Shown: positions 24,758-36,069, numbered from the stretch's first letter. The stretch: DNA of 39,716 bases from CAVVXX01 sp052389895 (GCA_052389895.1 JBQTHM010000029.1:1-39716); one strand, 5' to 3'. Notes: generated by a model not told the origin, from the sequence alone. Numbers and translations: made by a program.

Positions 24758-25534
24758 ATGAGCTATCAGAACATCCTGGTGGAGACCAAAGGGCCGGTCG
24801 GCATCGTTACGCTCAACCGGCCTAAGGCACTGAATGCGCTCAATCATGCGTTAATGGACGAGCTCACCGCCGCGCTTAATGCGTTCGAGGCCGATCCATT
24901 CGTGCGCTGCATAATCCTCACCGGATCCGAAAAGGCATTTGCCGCCGGCGCCGACATAACCGAGATGGCGTCCAAGGACTACATGGCCGTTTACAAGGAA
25001 GATTTCATCACCAAGAACTGGGAACAAGTCACGCGCGTGCGCAAACCGGTGATTGCGGCAGTGGCCGGTTACGCGCTGGGCGGGGGCTGCGAGCTCGCAA
25101 TGATGTGCGACTTCATCATCGCCGCAGATAACGCCCAGTTCGGCCAGCCGGAAATCAAACTGGGCGTGATGCCAGGCGCGGGCGGAACCCAGCGCCTGAC
25201 GCGTTTCGCGGGCAAGTCCAAATCCATGGATATGTGCCTGACGGGGCGCATGATGGACGCGGCCGAGGCCGAGCACGCAGGCCTAGTTTCACGTGTCGTA
25301 CCGGCTTCACAGTTGATGGACGAAACGCTGAGGATCGCGCAGAAAATTGCGGAAATGCCAATTGCGGCCGTGATGATGATAAAGGAGGCGGTCAACCGCG
25401 CCTATGAGACGACACTTTCAGAAGGCGTGCGCTTCGAGCGGCGCATGTTCCATTCGCTTTTTGCAACCGAAGACCAGAAGGAAGGCATGAAAGCCTTCGT
25501 GGAAAAGCGAAAACCGGAATTCAGGGACCGCTAG
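24758..25534 (+). CDS. Enoyl-CoA hydratase/isomerase family
   Basis: A 258-residue crotonase-fold enzyme. The oxyanion segment AGADITEM (residues 63-70) and GYALGGGCELAMMCDF with Glu112 form the first half of the active site. FGQPEIKLGVMPGAGGTQRL supplies Glu132. Both acid residues of a true hydratase are present, so hydration of trans-2-enoyl-CoA in fatty-acid oxidation is the best call. The N-terminal LNRPKALNALN and C-terminal EGMKAFVEKRKPEF are characteristic. GGGAGA precedes the ATG at 8 nt. Its location upstream of rpsT-dnaA is common in alphaproteobacteria. Confidence 0.95.
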   Translation: MSYQNILVETKGPVGIVTLNRPKALNALNHALMDELTAALNAFEADPFVRCIILTGSEKAFAAGADITEMASKDYMAVYKEDFITKNWEQVTRVRKPVIAAVAGYALGGGCELAMMCDFIIAADNAQFGQPEIKLGVMPGAGGTQRLTRFAGKSKSMDMCLTGRMMDAAEAEHAGLVSRVVPASQLMDETLRIAQKIAEMPIAAVMMIKEAVNRAYETTLSEGVRFERRMFHSLFATEDQKEGMKAFVEKRKPEFRDR

Positions 25535-25607
25535 GAAGCGGCATTGACCCCCTAGCCATCGCGGGCTATAGGCGCGGGCCTTTCGAACAGATTAATGGGG
25601 AAACGGT

Positions 25608-25874
25608 ATGCCCAATATTGCTTCCGCCCGCAAGCGCGTGCGTCAGACCCGGAGCCGCACCATCGCGAACAGGAGCAGAATGAGCCGCGTCCGCACGGCG
25701 GTACGCAAGGTGGAGGAAGCGATTGCGGCCGGCGACAAGACGGCGGCGCAGGAAGCACTCAAACAAGCGGAGCCGAAAATTATGCGTGGCGTGTCGAAAA
25801 AAATCATTCATAAGCGCACCGGCGCGCGCCAGGTTTCTCGGCTTTCGGCACGCATCAAGGTTCTAAGCGGCTAA
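25608..25874 (+). CDS. rpsT: 30S ribosomal protein S20
   Basis: An 88-residue basic protein, MPNIASARKRVRQTRSRTIA and KTAAQEALKQAEPKIMRGVS, ending ARIKVLSG: a full-length S20. It binds 16S rRNA in the body of the small subunit. The first gene before the long dnaA leader, the order seen in Caulobacter and relatives. A hairpin CGGAAC/GTTCCG begins about 16 nt after its stop but lacks a following T-run. Confidence 0.97.
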   Translation: MPNIASARKRVRQTRSRTIANRSRMSRVRTAVRKVEEAIAAGDKTAAQEALKQAEPKIMRGVSKKIIHKRTGARQVSRLSARIKVLSG

Positions 25875-26477
25875 TTTCGCTGATCTTTTCCGGAACGGAT
25901 TTTTGTTCCGTATGCGCTCGATTGCGCACAGCAAATTTTTGCGCGCGAATATTGTCCGTATTCAGATGAGACGAAAGGATCACAAAGGCTTCGCCCAAAC
26001 GTCGTGGACTCGTCATCTAAGCCCCTGAGTCGCCTCGTGAACTTACTCTCAGTGTACGTCTAACCGTATGCTTTTGCAGAAGTTTCCTGCGACGTAGCGC
26101 ACGCGCGATGCAAGCGAAGAATATGCTTAACTCCCCTTGCACCGCTGCAACCCGCCTGCTTAACGTTTTGCGCAGCCGGGGCGGCATCCAATGAAACAGC
26201 GGCATCGGTGGCCAAGCCGAAAGTAATCGGCAAGTCTTCGGGCGCGGTTTTTGAGGTTGGTCCGGTCATCAAGGGGTAATTCCTTAATAGAAATTAAGTC
26301 TAGGTCGTTTGGGGCAGGAACTTGGTGTTCCGGCCAACGGGCGAGTTTGCTTGCTCCGGTGAGTTGAGGGAGGCGCCTGCATGAACCGTTAACCGGCCGA
26401 GCCCGCCGTCAAAGGGCACGTTAAGGCAAAGGGGCCAGCCGGAGAACTCCGGCAGTAAAAACGAAAGGGGAGCGAAC
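25875..26477 (+). promoter_or_regulatory. Long rpsT-dnaA intergenic region with candidate cell-cycle sites
   Basis: 603 nt without a convincing gene. Two GANTC sites, GACTC at 26007-26011 and GAGTC at 26027-26031, lie exactly 20 bp apart. A perfect AT-rich palindrome CTTAAT-AGAA-ATTAAG occupies 26283-26298. TTAACC occurs near 26390, which resembles a CtrA half site. I see no cluster of TTATCCACA-like boxes. The spacing is compatible with CcrM-dependent control of dnaA as known in Caulobacter, but nothing here proves it. AAAGGGGAG sits before the dnaA start. Confidence 0.5.
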
Positions 26478-27887
26478 ATGGCCGGTGTGGTGAGGCAGGA
26501 ACGGGATCCGTCCTGGCAGGAAATCTGGACGAACGCGCGCGATCAGTTGCGGATCGAACTGGGTCAGGGCGTTTTTGACAGCTGGATCGCGCCGCTTTCG
26601 CTCACCAAGGCGGAGTGCGGCCATGTGGAGTTGAGCGCGCCCGGTAACCTGATCCGCGATTACGTTGCCTCCAAGCTGGCGCTGCGCCTGGAGCGCGCCT
26701 TTACGCAGCAGACAAAGTCGTTTTCCAGCCTAGTCATAACGGTTGCGCCCGCGGAAGCGCGCATGAACGGCGCCGTAAACGGTGTGGGTCACGTGCAAAT
26801 CCGCAAGGTGCCGCCCCAGCCACAACCGCAGACGGGGGGGTCGGGCATTTTCGACCGCGAGCCCGATGGACAACAGAGTTTCGAAAATTTCGTGACCGGC
26901 CCTTCGAACGAACTTGCCTACCGCGCAGTGCGGCGGTTCGCAGAGGGAAACGACGGCGACATCGCAATCCTTTACCTGCATGGCGATTTTGGCTACGGAA
27001 AGACGCACCTGCTGAATGCCATCGCACTGGAAATCCGCCGCAGCCGCGGCGGGCGGCCTCTGTTTCTGCGTGCGGAAGACTTCATGATTCGCTTCATCGG
27101 GGCCGTCAGGGGACGCGAAACACTGGCCTTCAAAGAAGACGTGAGAAGTGCCGAAGTGCTACTCCTGGACGACCTCCAGCACATCTGCGGAAAGCCCAGC
27201 ACGGTGAGCGAATTCCTGCACACGCTGAACGCATTTACCGACCTGCGGCGCAAGATCGTAATCGCCGCCGACCGCGCGCCCGTTGCCCTGGAAGGGCTGC
27301 CTGACGACGTGCGTTCGCGGCTGCAGGGCGCACTCACGGTCGAGGTCGGCAGACCCGACGCCGCAACGCGGCTCGCGATTCTGAAACTGCACGCCGCCGA
27401 CCAAAAAAAGAAATACCCGCGGGTGCAGATGCCAGACGAAGTGCTGGAATATGTTGCGAAGCGCGTGGATATCAGCCCGCGGGAGCTGATCGGGCTGCTC
27501 AGGCGCATGTTCATTTGCGCCGATCTCAACGGTGGCAAAGTCACGATCGAGGCGGCCGAGCAGGCGATTTCCACCCACACGCCCCACAGTGAGCGCAAGA
27601 TTTCGGTTGAGGAAATCCAGCGCAAGACTGCGGAGTTCTACAAGCTGCATGTGGAGGAGCTGCACTCGCCGCGCCGGGCTCGCCGTGTGGCCCGCCCCCG
27701 TCAGATCGCGATGTATCTATCGCGGGAACTTACGAGCCGTTCCCTGCCCGATATCGGCAAGCGCTTCGGCGGCCGCGACCACACGACCGTGCTCCACGCC
27801 TGCCGGCGCATAGAGGAATTGCGCCGCACGGATCCTGCGCTGGAGCAAGAAGTGGAGTTTCTGCGCCGAATATTGAAGCACAGTTGA
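26478..27887 (+). CDS. dnaA: Chromosomal replication initiator protein DnaA
   Basis: A 469-residue initiator with all four domains: an N-terminal oligomerisation domain (WQEIWTNARDQLRIELGQGV), a proline/glutamine-rich linker (about 100-130), the AAA+ domain and the C-terminal DNA-binding domain (IGKRFGGRDHTTVLHACRRI). Walker A is GDFGYGKT (169-176) where most DnaA have GGVGLGKT. Walker B is LLLDDLQ (228-234) and the arginine-finger box is VRSRLQGAL with Arg281 instead of the usual SRFEWGL. The catalytic residues are kept while the surroundings diverge. It is followed by dnaN 242 nt downstream. Confidence 0.96.
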   Translation: MAGVVRQERDPSWQEIWTNARDQLRIELGQGVFDSWIAPLSLTKAECGHVELSAPGNLIRDYVASKLALRLERAFTQQTKSFSSLVITVAPAEARMNGAVNGVGHVQIRKVPPQPQPQTGGSGIFDREPDGQQSFENFVTGPSNELAYRAVRRFAEGNDGDIAILYLHGDFGYGKTHLLNAIALEIRRSRGGRPLFLRAEDFMIRFIGAVRGRETLAFKEDVRSAEVLLLDDLQHICGKPSTVSEFLHTLNAFTDLRRKIVIAADRAPVALEGLPDDVRSRLQGALTVEVGRPDAATRLAILKLHAADQKKKYPRVQMPDEVLEYVAKRVDISPRELIGLLRRMFICADLNGGKVTIEAAEQAISTHTPHSERKISVEEIQRKTAEFYKLHVEELHSPRRARRVARPRQIAMYLSRELTSRSLPDIGKRFGGRDHTTVLHACRRIEELRRTDPALEQEVEFLRRILKHS

Positions 27888-27910
27888 GGCGATGCGGACG
27901 GAGTTTCCCT

Positions 27911-27940
27911 GGGCCTCTGCCGGGCTACGCGGCAGGGCCC
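27911..27940. terminator. Hairpin in the dnaA-dnaN spacer
   Basis: GGGCC and TGCCG (27911-27922) pair with CGGCA and GGCCC (27930-27940) around GGGCTACG, giving a stem of about 10 bp 24 nt after the dnaA stop. A second perfect stem, CCGCGCC/GGCGCGG with loop GATTT, follows at 27967-27985. Neither has a T-run, so pausing or mRNA processing between dnaA and dnaN is as likely as termination. Confidence 0.35.
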
Positions 27941-28129
27941 TAAAAACGCCGATTCCGCCTGGACTTCCGCGCCGATTTGGCGCGGCCGAAAAGTGGCTAA
28001 GGGCGCTATTTCTAGGTATTCTTTGCGACGCGGAATCGGGCGCCAAAACGGTCGCCCGGACCGCTCAAAAAATGAGCCATTTCGGGCCGCGTGCGGAAGG
28101 CCTGAGGGCCCTTTCGGCAGCGAGACCCT

Positions 28130-29248
28130 ATGAAAATTAACGTCGAGCGCGGCGCATTCCTGAAAGCCCTTGGCCACGTGCAAAGCGTAGTCGAGCGGCG
28201 CAATACGATTCCAATCCTTTCCAACGTGCTGATCGACGCCGCAAAAGGAAAGCTGAAGCTCACCGCGACCGATCTCGACATTGAAATCGTGGAGACGATC
28301 CCTTCCGACGTACTGCGCAATGGCGCTGCGACGGCACCGGCGCACATGCTCTACGACATCGTGCGGAAAATGCCCGAAGGCACGCAGGTGCAGGCGGAAT
28401 TCGCCGCAGGCGACGCCAGCCGCTTGATCGTGTCGGCGGGAAGCGTGCGTTTCGAACTTGCGTGCCTGCCCAAAGAGGATTTTCCGCAAATGTCGGCGGG
28501 CGCACTTCCCCACCGATTCCGGATGGAAGCAAGCGACCTCATATCGCTCATCGAGAAAACGCGCTTTGCGATCTCCACGGAAGAAACCCGTTTCTACCTC
28601 AACGGGATCTATCTTCACGCGGTGAACGACAAGAAGTCCACGCTACGCGCGGTTGCGACGGACGGGCACAGGCTTGCGCGTTACGAACTGCCATTGCCAG
28701 GCGGCGCGGAGAAAATCCCCGGCGTAATCGTCCCCCGCAAGACGGTTGCCGAGCTGCGCCGTTTGCTCGACGACGCGGAAGGGGCGATCGAAATCGCGCT
28801 TTCCGACAACAAGATCCAGTTCACGTTCGGGGGCGTCGAGCTTACGTCGAAATTGATCGACGGCTCTTTCCCCGATTATCAGCGCGTGATTCCCAGCGGA
28901 AACGACAAGGTGCTGTCGCTGGATGCAAAGGAATTCGCGTCCGCCGTTGACCGTGTATCCACGATTTCGGCCGACAAAACTCGCGCAGTGAAGCTCAACC
29001 TAGACAAGGACCGCGTAGTTTTGAGCGTCGTGAACCCGGAGTCCGGCACGGCAACCGAGGAAGTGCCCGCCAATTACCGCGCACCTGCCCTCGAAGTCGG
29101 CTTCAACGCCCGCTATTTGCTCGACATCACGGGTCAAATCACAGGCAAGGATGTGCGCTTCACGCTGGCCGATGCGGGCTCACCCACGGTGATCCAGGAT
29201 ACCGAGGACGAACGTACCCTTTTCGTCCTCATGCCGATGCGGGTGTGA
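28130..29248 (+). CDS. dnaN: DNA polymerase III beta sliding clamp
   Basis: A 372-residue clamp subunit. MKINVERGAFLKALGHVQSV starts domain 1, RRNTIPILSNVLIDA is the family signature, and the protein ends TLFVLMPMRV, as clamps with the conserved C-terminal M-P-M/L-R do. The three-fold repeated architecture fits full length. It forms the ring that tethers polymerase to DNA. recF follows after 4 nt, suggesting one transcript. Confidence 0.97.
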   Translation: MKINVERGAFLKALGHVQSVVERRNTIPILSNVLIDAAKGKLKLTATDLDIEIVETIPSDVLRNGAATAPAHMLYDIVRKMPEGTQVQAEFAAGDASRLIVSAGSVRFELACLPKEDFPQMSAGALPHRFRMEASDLISLIEKTRFAISTEETRFYLNGIYLHAVNDKKSTLRAVATDGHRLARYELPLPGGAEKIPGVIVPRKTVAELRRLLDDAEGAIEIALSDNKIQFTFGGVELTSKLIDGSFPDYQRVIPSGNDKVLSLDAKEFASAVDRVSTISADKTRAVKLNLDKDRVVLSVVNPESGTATEEVPANYRAPALEVGFNARYLLDITGQITGKDVRFTLADAGSPTVIQDTEDERTLFVLMPMRV

Positions 29249-29252
29249 TCCC

Positions 29253-30452
29253 TTGAAACAGCGTGCAAGCGTGACGCGTAAGGCCGAAAACGGCGAGCTG
29301 GCTGCCGCGCGCGCAGGCACGCGTGTGCCGCTTGCGCTCGCGAGGGTCAGCCTCTCCAATTTCCGCTCCTACGAAGCGGCCATGTTCCACGCGGAACATG
29401 CATGCGTCGTGCTGGCGGGCCTGAACGGCACCGGAAAAACCAATCTTCTGGAAGCGATTTCTCTGCTTTCGCCTGGGCGCGGCTTGCGCGGAGCGAAGCT
29501 CTCGGAAATCCAGCGCAAGGCGCCCGAGCCCGTGGAATGCGCGCTATGGGCGGTTGCAGCAACTCTCTCGCGCCCCGACGGCGAGTGGGAAATCGGGACC
29601 GGCCTTGTGCCCGTGGCGCCGGATGCGCGCGAACGGCGCGTGATTCATCTAAACGGTGCACCCGCGGAAAGTGCCGACATGGCCGAACTGCTGCCTATGC
29701 TGTGGCTCACGCCCGCCATGGACCGCTTGTTTGCGGAGGGCGCAAGCGGACGGCGCCGGTTTCTCGACCGGCTCGTGTTTGGATTGCGTGCCGCGCATGC
29801 GCGCAGCGTGGCACGTTTCGAGCGCGCCATGCGCGAGCGGTTGCGCGTGCTGACTGAAGGTCCGCGCGACGATTCCTGGCTCGAGGGACTGGAAGAGACG
29901 ATGGCGGTCGAAGGCGCGTCAATCACCGAAGCAAGGAATACGACAATCGAAATGCTCAATGCCGAGCTTACGGCGCGCGGCGGCGCGGGCGCGTTTCCCT
30001 GCGCCAGTCTCGGCCTTGATGACGGCTGCGAGAGCATCGGCGCGGACGCCGCGAAGCTGCAGGCCGCGTTTGCCGCTTCGCGCATGCGCGACGGCGAGGC
30101 GGGGCGCACGACCGTGGGACCGCATCTGGCCGAGCTGCTTGTGCGCCACACGCTCAAGCGAACGGACGCGCGCGACTGCTCGACCGGTGAGCAGAAAGCA
30201 TTGCTAATTTCGATAGTGCTGGCGAATGCCTGGCTTCAGCGAAAAAAGAACGACGGCCTCGCGCCAGTTTTGCTTTTGGACGAAATCGCCGCGCATCTGG
30301 ACGCGAAGCGGCGCGCCGCGCTTTTCGAGGAGGTCGCCGCTTTGCGCACGCAAGCCTGGATGACCGGCACGGACATGAGTCTGTTCGTTCCGCTTGGCGA
30401 GCACGCCAGGCGGTACATGATCGTGGCCGGCAAATTCGTGCGGGCGGACTGA
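29253..30452 (+). CDS. recF: DNA repair/replication protein RecF
   Basis: A 399-residue SMC-like ATPase. Walker A is GLNGTGKTNLL (from residue 56), the ABC signature is CSTGEQKALLI and Walker B is VLLLDEIAAHLD. It loads RecA at gaps with RecOR. The predicted start is TTG at 29253, four bases after dnaN; no ATG lies before the conserved region (SLSNFRSYEAA, about residue 33), and a GTG at 29325 is an alternative that would shorten the N-terminus. It ends one base before gyrB. Confidence 0.94.
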   Translation: MKQRASVTRKAENGELAAARAGTRVPLALARVSLSNFRSYEAAMFHAEHACVVLAGLNGTGKTNLLEAISLLSPGRGLRGAKLSEIQRKAPEPVECALWAVAATLSRPDGEWEIGTGLVPVAPDARERRVIHLNGAPAESADMAELLPMLWLTPAMDRLFAEGASGRRRFLDRLVFGLRAAHARSVARFERAMRERLRVLTEGPRDDSWLEGLEETMAVEGASITEARNTTIEMLNAELTARGGAGAFPCASLGLDDGCESIGADAAKLQAAFAASRMRDGEAGRTTVGPHLAELLVRHTLKRTDARDCSTGEQKALLISIVLANAWLQRKKNDGLAPVLLLDEIAAHLDAKRRAALFEEVAALRTQAWMTGTDMSLFVPLGEHARRYMIVAGKFVRAD

Positions 30453-30453
30453 A

Positions 30454-32877
<2,424 letters not shown>

Positions 32878-32973
32878 CCCCAACTGTCATCGCCCGCGAA
32901 TGCGGGCGACCCAGTTGGGTTCTGCACAATCGGCGCTATATCACCTGGGTGGCCCGCAGTCGCGGGCCATGAC
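32878..32973. repeat. Pair of REP-like palindromes downstream of gyrB
   Basis: The first unit (32878-32919) has CGCCCGC-GAAT-GCGGGCG flanked by CCCAACTG and CAGTTGGG. The second (32941-32973) has GGCCCGC-AGTC-GCGGGCC with CACCTGGGT outside. Translated on the minus strand they read TGSPAFAGDDS, a hallmark of interspersed palindromic repeats in alphaproteobacteria. The two are oppositely oriented, as in a BIME. They fill the gap between convergent gyrB and the methyltransferase gene and may also terminate transcription. Confidence 0.65.
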
Positions 32974-32980
32974 ATACGGA

Positions 32981-33823
32981 CTAAACGTTCGCCCTGACCA
33001 GCCAGCAGGCGGCGGGGGGTGCGATGCCGTCTTTCGATTCGAATGGGCGGTAGACTTTTTCCACCACGGCGCGGATTTTTCGCTGCGTTTCTTCGGGCAG
33101 CTCGCGGGCGGCGCGCGCAAGCGGGCCGATGTTCATCGCTTCCTCGGCCGCAGCTTCGACCGTGCTTCCCAGATACATCTTTGCATCGAGCTTTTCGATG
33201 TGCACGTCCTTGTAGCCGCTGCGCGACAGAATGGTTTTCGTGCGGCCCGCATCGGCGAAGGCGAAGGGCCCGGGCGCGCAGGGGTCGGCGGGCTCCTGCG
33301 GCGGCAGCAGGGGCAGCGCCGCCTGATAGGGCACATTGGCCCAGTCGTTTTCCTTGATGTCGCGCCAGCAGACGAAGACGAGGCGCCCGCCTTCGCCGAG
33401 CGCACGGCGCACATTGGTGAAACCCATTACGGGGTCCTCGAAGAACATGGCGCCGAAACGCGACAGCACGACGTCAAAGCGGAACGCGCCGAACTGATGC
33501 ACCGCGGCGTCCGCCTCGATGAAGGTCACATGCGAACCGAGATTCCTAGCGCGGGCGCGGGCGATTTCCAGCATGGGGTTGGAAATGTCGATGCCGATCA
33601 CGCGGCCCTTTTCGCCAACGATCTTTTCCGCCAAGAAGCTGGTCGTGCCGCAACCGCAGCCGAGGTCCAGCACGCGTTCGCCTTCTTTGAGCGCGGCGAA
33701 ACGGAAGAGCGCGTCCGTGATGTCCTTCAGGTTTTCGTCGATCTTTTCCTGCTGGCTGCCCCAGCGCTCCCCCGCAGGACCGTTCCAGTATTCAAGCTGT
33801 TCCGCATTCGGGACTTCTGCCAT
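32981..33823 (-). CDS. Class I SAM-dependent methyltransferase
   Basis: A 280-residue protein. WNGPAGERWGSQQEKIDENL at the N-terminus is followed by motif I (RVLDLGCGCGTTSFLAEKI), GIDISNPMLEIARAR, DVVLSRFGAMFFEDP and a C-terminal arm with FVCWRDIKENDW. The overall pattern fits a type-11/UbiE-related small-molecule methyltransferase; the substrate cannot be inferred. I prefer the second of two adjacent ATGs (33823), 6 nt from AGGGG. It is convergent with gyrB, next to rlmN on the same strand. Confidence 0.88.
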   Translation of the reverse strand: MAEVPNAEQLEYWNGPAGERWGSQQEKIDENLKDITDALFRFAALKEGERVLDLGCGCGTTSFLAEKIVGEKGRVIGIDISNPMLEIARARARNLGSHVTFIEADAAVHQFGAFRFDVVLSRFGAMFFEDPVMGFTNVRRALGEGGRLVFVCWRDIKENDWANVPYQAALPLLPPQEPADPCAPGPFAFADAGRTKTILSRSGYKDVHIEKLDAKMYLGSTVEAAAEEAMNIGPLARAARELPEETQRKIRAVVEKVYRPFESKDGIAPPAACWLVRANV

Positions 33824-33844
33824 CATGATCCCCTCGCGAGATAT

Positions 33845-34963
33845 TCAGTGTGGCGTGTGGGCGAGTTCGGCGGCGCGCTGACGCGCGAGGCGCGCGCTCG
33901 CGCGTTCCTTGACGCTGGCCGATTTGAGCTGCCCGCAGGCGGCCATGATGTCACGGCCCCTCGGCGTGCGCACGGGGCTAGCGTAGCCCGCGCGGTTGAC
34001 GATTTCCGCGAACTTCTCGATTTGCGCCCAATCGGAACATTCGTATGGCGCGCCCGGCCACGGGTTAAACGGGATCAAGTTGATCTTGGCGGGGATGCCG
34101 GCCAAGAGCTTCACCAGCGCGCGCGCATCGGCCGGGCTGTCGTTCACGTCCTTCAGCATCACATATTCAAACGTGATACGCCGCGCGTTGGAAAGTCCCG
34201 GATAGGCGCGGCATGCATCGAGTAGTTCCTCGATAGGATACTTCTTGTTGAGCGGCACCAGCTGATTGCGCAGCTCATCGCGCGCGGCATGCAGCGAAAT
34301 CGCCAGCATGGAGCCGATCTCCTCGCCCGCCTTGCGGATCATCGGCGCGACGCCTGCGGTGGAGAGCGTGATGCGCCGTTTCGAAAGCGCCAGACCGTCG
34401 CCGTCCGCGATGATGCCAATGGCGGTTTTCACGTTCTCGTAATTGTAGAGCGGTTCACCCATACCCATGAACACGACATTGGTGATCTTCCGCCCGTGCG
34501 CGGTCGACGGCCAATCGCCCAGCGCATCGCGCGCGACCATCACCTGGCCCACGATCTCGGCCGCCGTAAGATTGCGCACGAGGTTCTGCGTGCCCGTGTG
34601 GCAGAAGCGGCAAGTGAGCGTGCAGCCCACCTGGGAGGAGATGCACAGCGTGCCGCGGTCTTCCTCGGGGATAAAAACGGTTTCAAATTCCACGCCCGGT
34701 TCGGCGCGCAACAGCCATTTGCGCGTGCCGTCCTGCGAAGCCTGGCCGGTCACGACCTCGGGCAGCGCAAGGCCGAAGCGCGCCGCCATGTCCTCGCGGA
34801 AAGGTTTCGCCAGATTCGTCATGGACGCGAAATCGCGGGCACCGCGGACATAGATCCAGTTCCACAGCTGGCGCGCGCGCATGCGCGCGGGCCGAGGCTC
34901 AAGGCCCGCCGCCTCCAGCGCCGCGCGCACGCGGGCCATGTCCAGACCGATAAGGTTCGTCAT
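33845..34963 (-). CDS. rlmN: Dual-specificity 23S rRNA/tRNA adenine-C2 methyltransferase
   Basis: A 372-residue radical-SAM enzyme starting MTNLIGLDMARVRAALEAAG. CTLTCRFC carries the three cluster cysteines (114, 118, 121). The C-terminal Cys343 (MAACGQL) is the methyl-carrier-resolving cysteine of the RlmN mechanism. It methylates A2503 of 23S rRNA and A37 of some tRNAs. The in-frame extension to 35122 is not conserved and the upstream context of 34963 is weak in ribosome-site signal, so the start is moderately certain. It is 21 nt upstream of the methyltransferase start. Confidence 0.95.
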   Translation of the reverse strand: MTNLIGLDMARVRAALEAAGLEPRPARMRARQLWNWIYVRGARDFASMTNLAKPFREDMAARFGLALPEVVTGQASQDGTRKWLLRAEPGVEFETVFIPEEDRGTLCISSQVGCTLTCRFCHTGTQNLVRNLTAAEIVGQVMVARDALGDWPSTAHGRKITNVVFMGMGEPLYNYENVKTAIGIIADGDGLALSKRRITLSTAGVAPMIRKAGEEIGSMLAISLHAARDELRNQLVPLNKKYPIEELLDACRAYPGLSNARRITFEYVMLKDVNDSPADARALVKLLAGIPAKINLIPFNPWPGAPYECSDWAQIEKFAEIVNRAGYASPVRTPRGRDIMAACGQLKSASVKERASARLARQRAAELAHTPH

Positions 34964-35045
34964 TGCGGGCCGGTATAACACGATTGCGACCCCGCACGCA
35001 CACGCGCGAAGGCAAGCGAAAATTCGCACTGGGTTGCCGCAAGGC

Positions 35046-35325
35046 GCAGTTCGGCCGCCGATCGGGAAGGGTTCAAAATTTAGGGTCTTCGCCGCCTGCG
35101 CGCGCGACGGCTTGTCGTGCAATCGTTCATTTTCATTCCCTCAGGTTCAAAGTTCGCCCCGCCCAGAATTCGCGAACGCACGCCGCTCCGCCGGGAGAAC
35201 ACCGCGACGCGAATTGGGCATGGAACGTGCGGATGCGAAAACGGCGCGGGGGCGGGGCCCACGCGCCGTGCGTCCGCACTGCTTGCGAATATAAGAGATT
35301 TGGTGTGAGCAGCGCCGCTCTGCAA
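35046..35325 (-). repeat. Dispersed repeat, copy A, with a minus-strand terminator
   Basis: Its plus-strand ends are TTCGGCCGCCGATCGGGAAG and GTGTGAGCAGCGCCGCTCTG. Both ends recur at 38655-38844 in the same order and orientation; the right 40 nt (35286-35325) agree with that copy at 34 of 40 positions. Between them is the hairpin CGGCGCG/CGCGCCG (35241-35267) followed on the minus strand by TTTT. It fills most of the 500-nt gap between rlmN and the IalB gene, with two further short perfect hairpins at 35396-35414 and 35419-35434. No gene is seen in the gap. Confidence 0.6.
35237..35267 (-). terminator. Intrinsic-type terminator inside repeat copy A
   Basis: On the minus strand CGGCGCG pairs with CGCGCCG over 7 bp with a GC-rich loop, then TTTTCGC. 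It is about 200 nt downstream of the IalB stop and could end that transcript before rlmN. Confidence 0.45.
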
Positions 35326-35463
35326 GACCCCCGTCCAAAAATATTTTCGGAGCCAATTCCCTTCTTTTGTCAGCCGTTTAGACCCCGCGTAGCCCGTTCA
35401 AGCCCCACTTGAACCCGGGCGAAAATTTTTTCGCAGGCCGATGTCGGAGCGGCGCGGCGCGGC

Positions 35464-35988
35464 CTATTTGCAGGAGGATTTGACCTTGTCGAGCGCGGCC
35501 GTGATGCCGGCCAGCGAATATTCGTCACGCGTGAGCGTGCCGCGCGTGGACGTGCCGGTGATAATCATGCTTTGGCCGCGCCGCATGGCCTCCACAAGGC
35601 GCTTTTCCTCGTCCGGGCTTTCCATCCAGGCGCCGCCGTTGGTGCCCTCGTTCTTCGTAAAGAATTCGAACTTGTCCGAACCAACCTCCACGCGCGCCTT
35701 GGAACCCTCCCTGTAGGGATAGCCCGGCACGACGGACGGTTCATTGCTCACGTTGCGTTTGGGCCAGCTCGAAACAAGGAAGAAAATCGGATCGCGCTTC
35801 GCGCCTTTGGGCGCCGCCGATTTTGGTTGCGCCAGCGCGTAGCAGACCTGATCCCTGCCGCTGCCCGAGGTGTACACCGACCAGTCGCGAAACGAGCCGA
35901 TCGCCGCCGGTTCCGCATTGGCGGAATGAATCATGAGCGCGCAAACGGCGGACGCGCCCAAGACGTGAATGGCGTGTCTGAACGTCAT
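35464..35988 (-). CDS. Invasion-associated locus B (IalB) family protein
   Basis: A 174-residue secreted protein with a signal peptide (MTFRHAIHVLGASAVCALMI, then HSANAEP). FRDWSVYTSGSGRDQVCYAL and the paired C-terminal cysteine (VKSSC) match IalB, whose two cysteines form a disulfide. IalB was named for red-cell invasion by Bartonella; homologues are widespread in free-living alphaproteobacteria, so it does not imply pathogenicity. Function outside Bartonella is unclear. The stop is followed by two short hairpins. Confidence 0.88.
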   Translation of the reverse strand: MTFRHAIHVLGASAVCALMIHSANAEPAAIGSFRDWSVYTSGSGRDQVCYALAQPKSAAPKGAKRDPIFFLVSSWPKRNVSNEPSVVPGYPYREGSKARVEVGSDKFEFFTKNEGTNGGAWMESPDEEKRLVEAMRRGQSMIITGTSTRGTLTRDEYSLAGITAALDKVKSSCK

Positions 35989-36069
35989 AGCGGGTGATGC
36001 CCTGTTTGCTTTTGCCTTTTATGCCCCAATTCGGGCAGGAATTTGAAGGGCAAAGCGCGGGGGACGCGT

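Noticed and set aside
26060..26272. 70-codon minus-strand frame in the dnaA leader
   Set aside because: No ribosome binding site and an unremarkable composition; more likely regulatory DNA.
25875..28129. Possible oriC around dnaA
   Set aside because: No cluster of DnaA-box-like nonamers and no AT-rich unwinding stretch beyond short palindromes.
32900..34225. 441-codon plus-strand frame opposite the methyltransferase and rlmN
   Set aside because: It spans two real minus-strand genes and begins inside the REP-like repeats.
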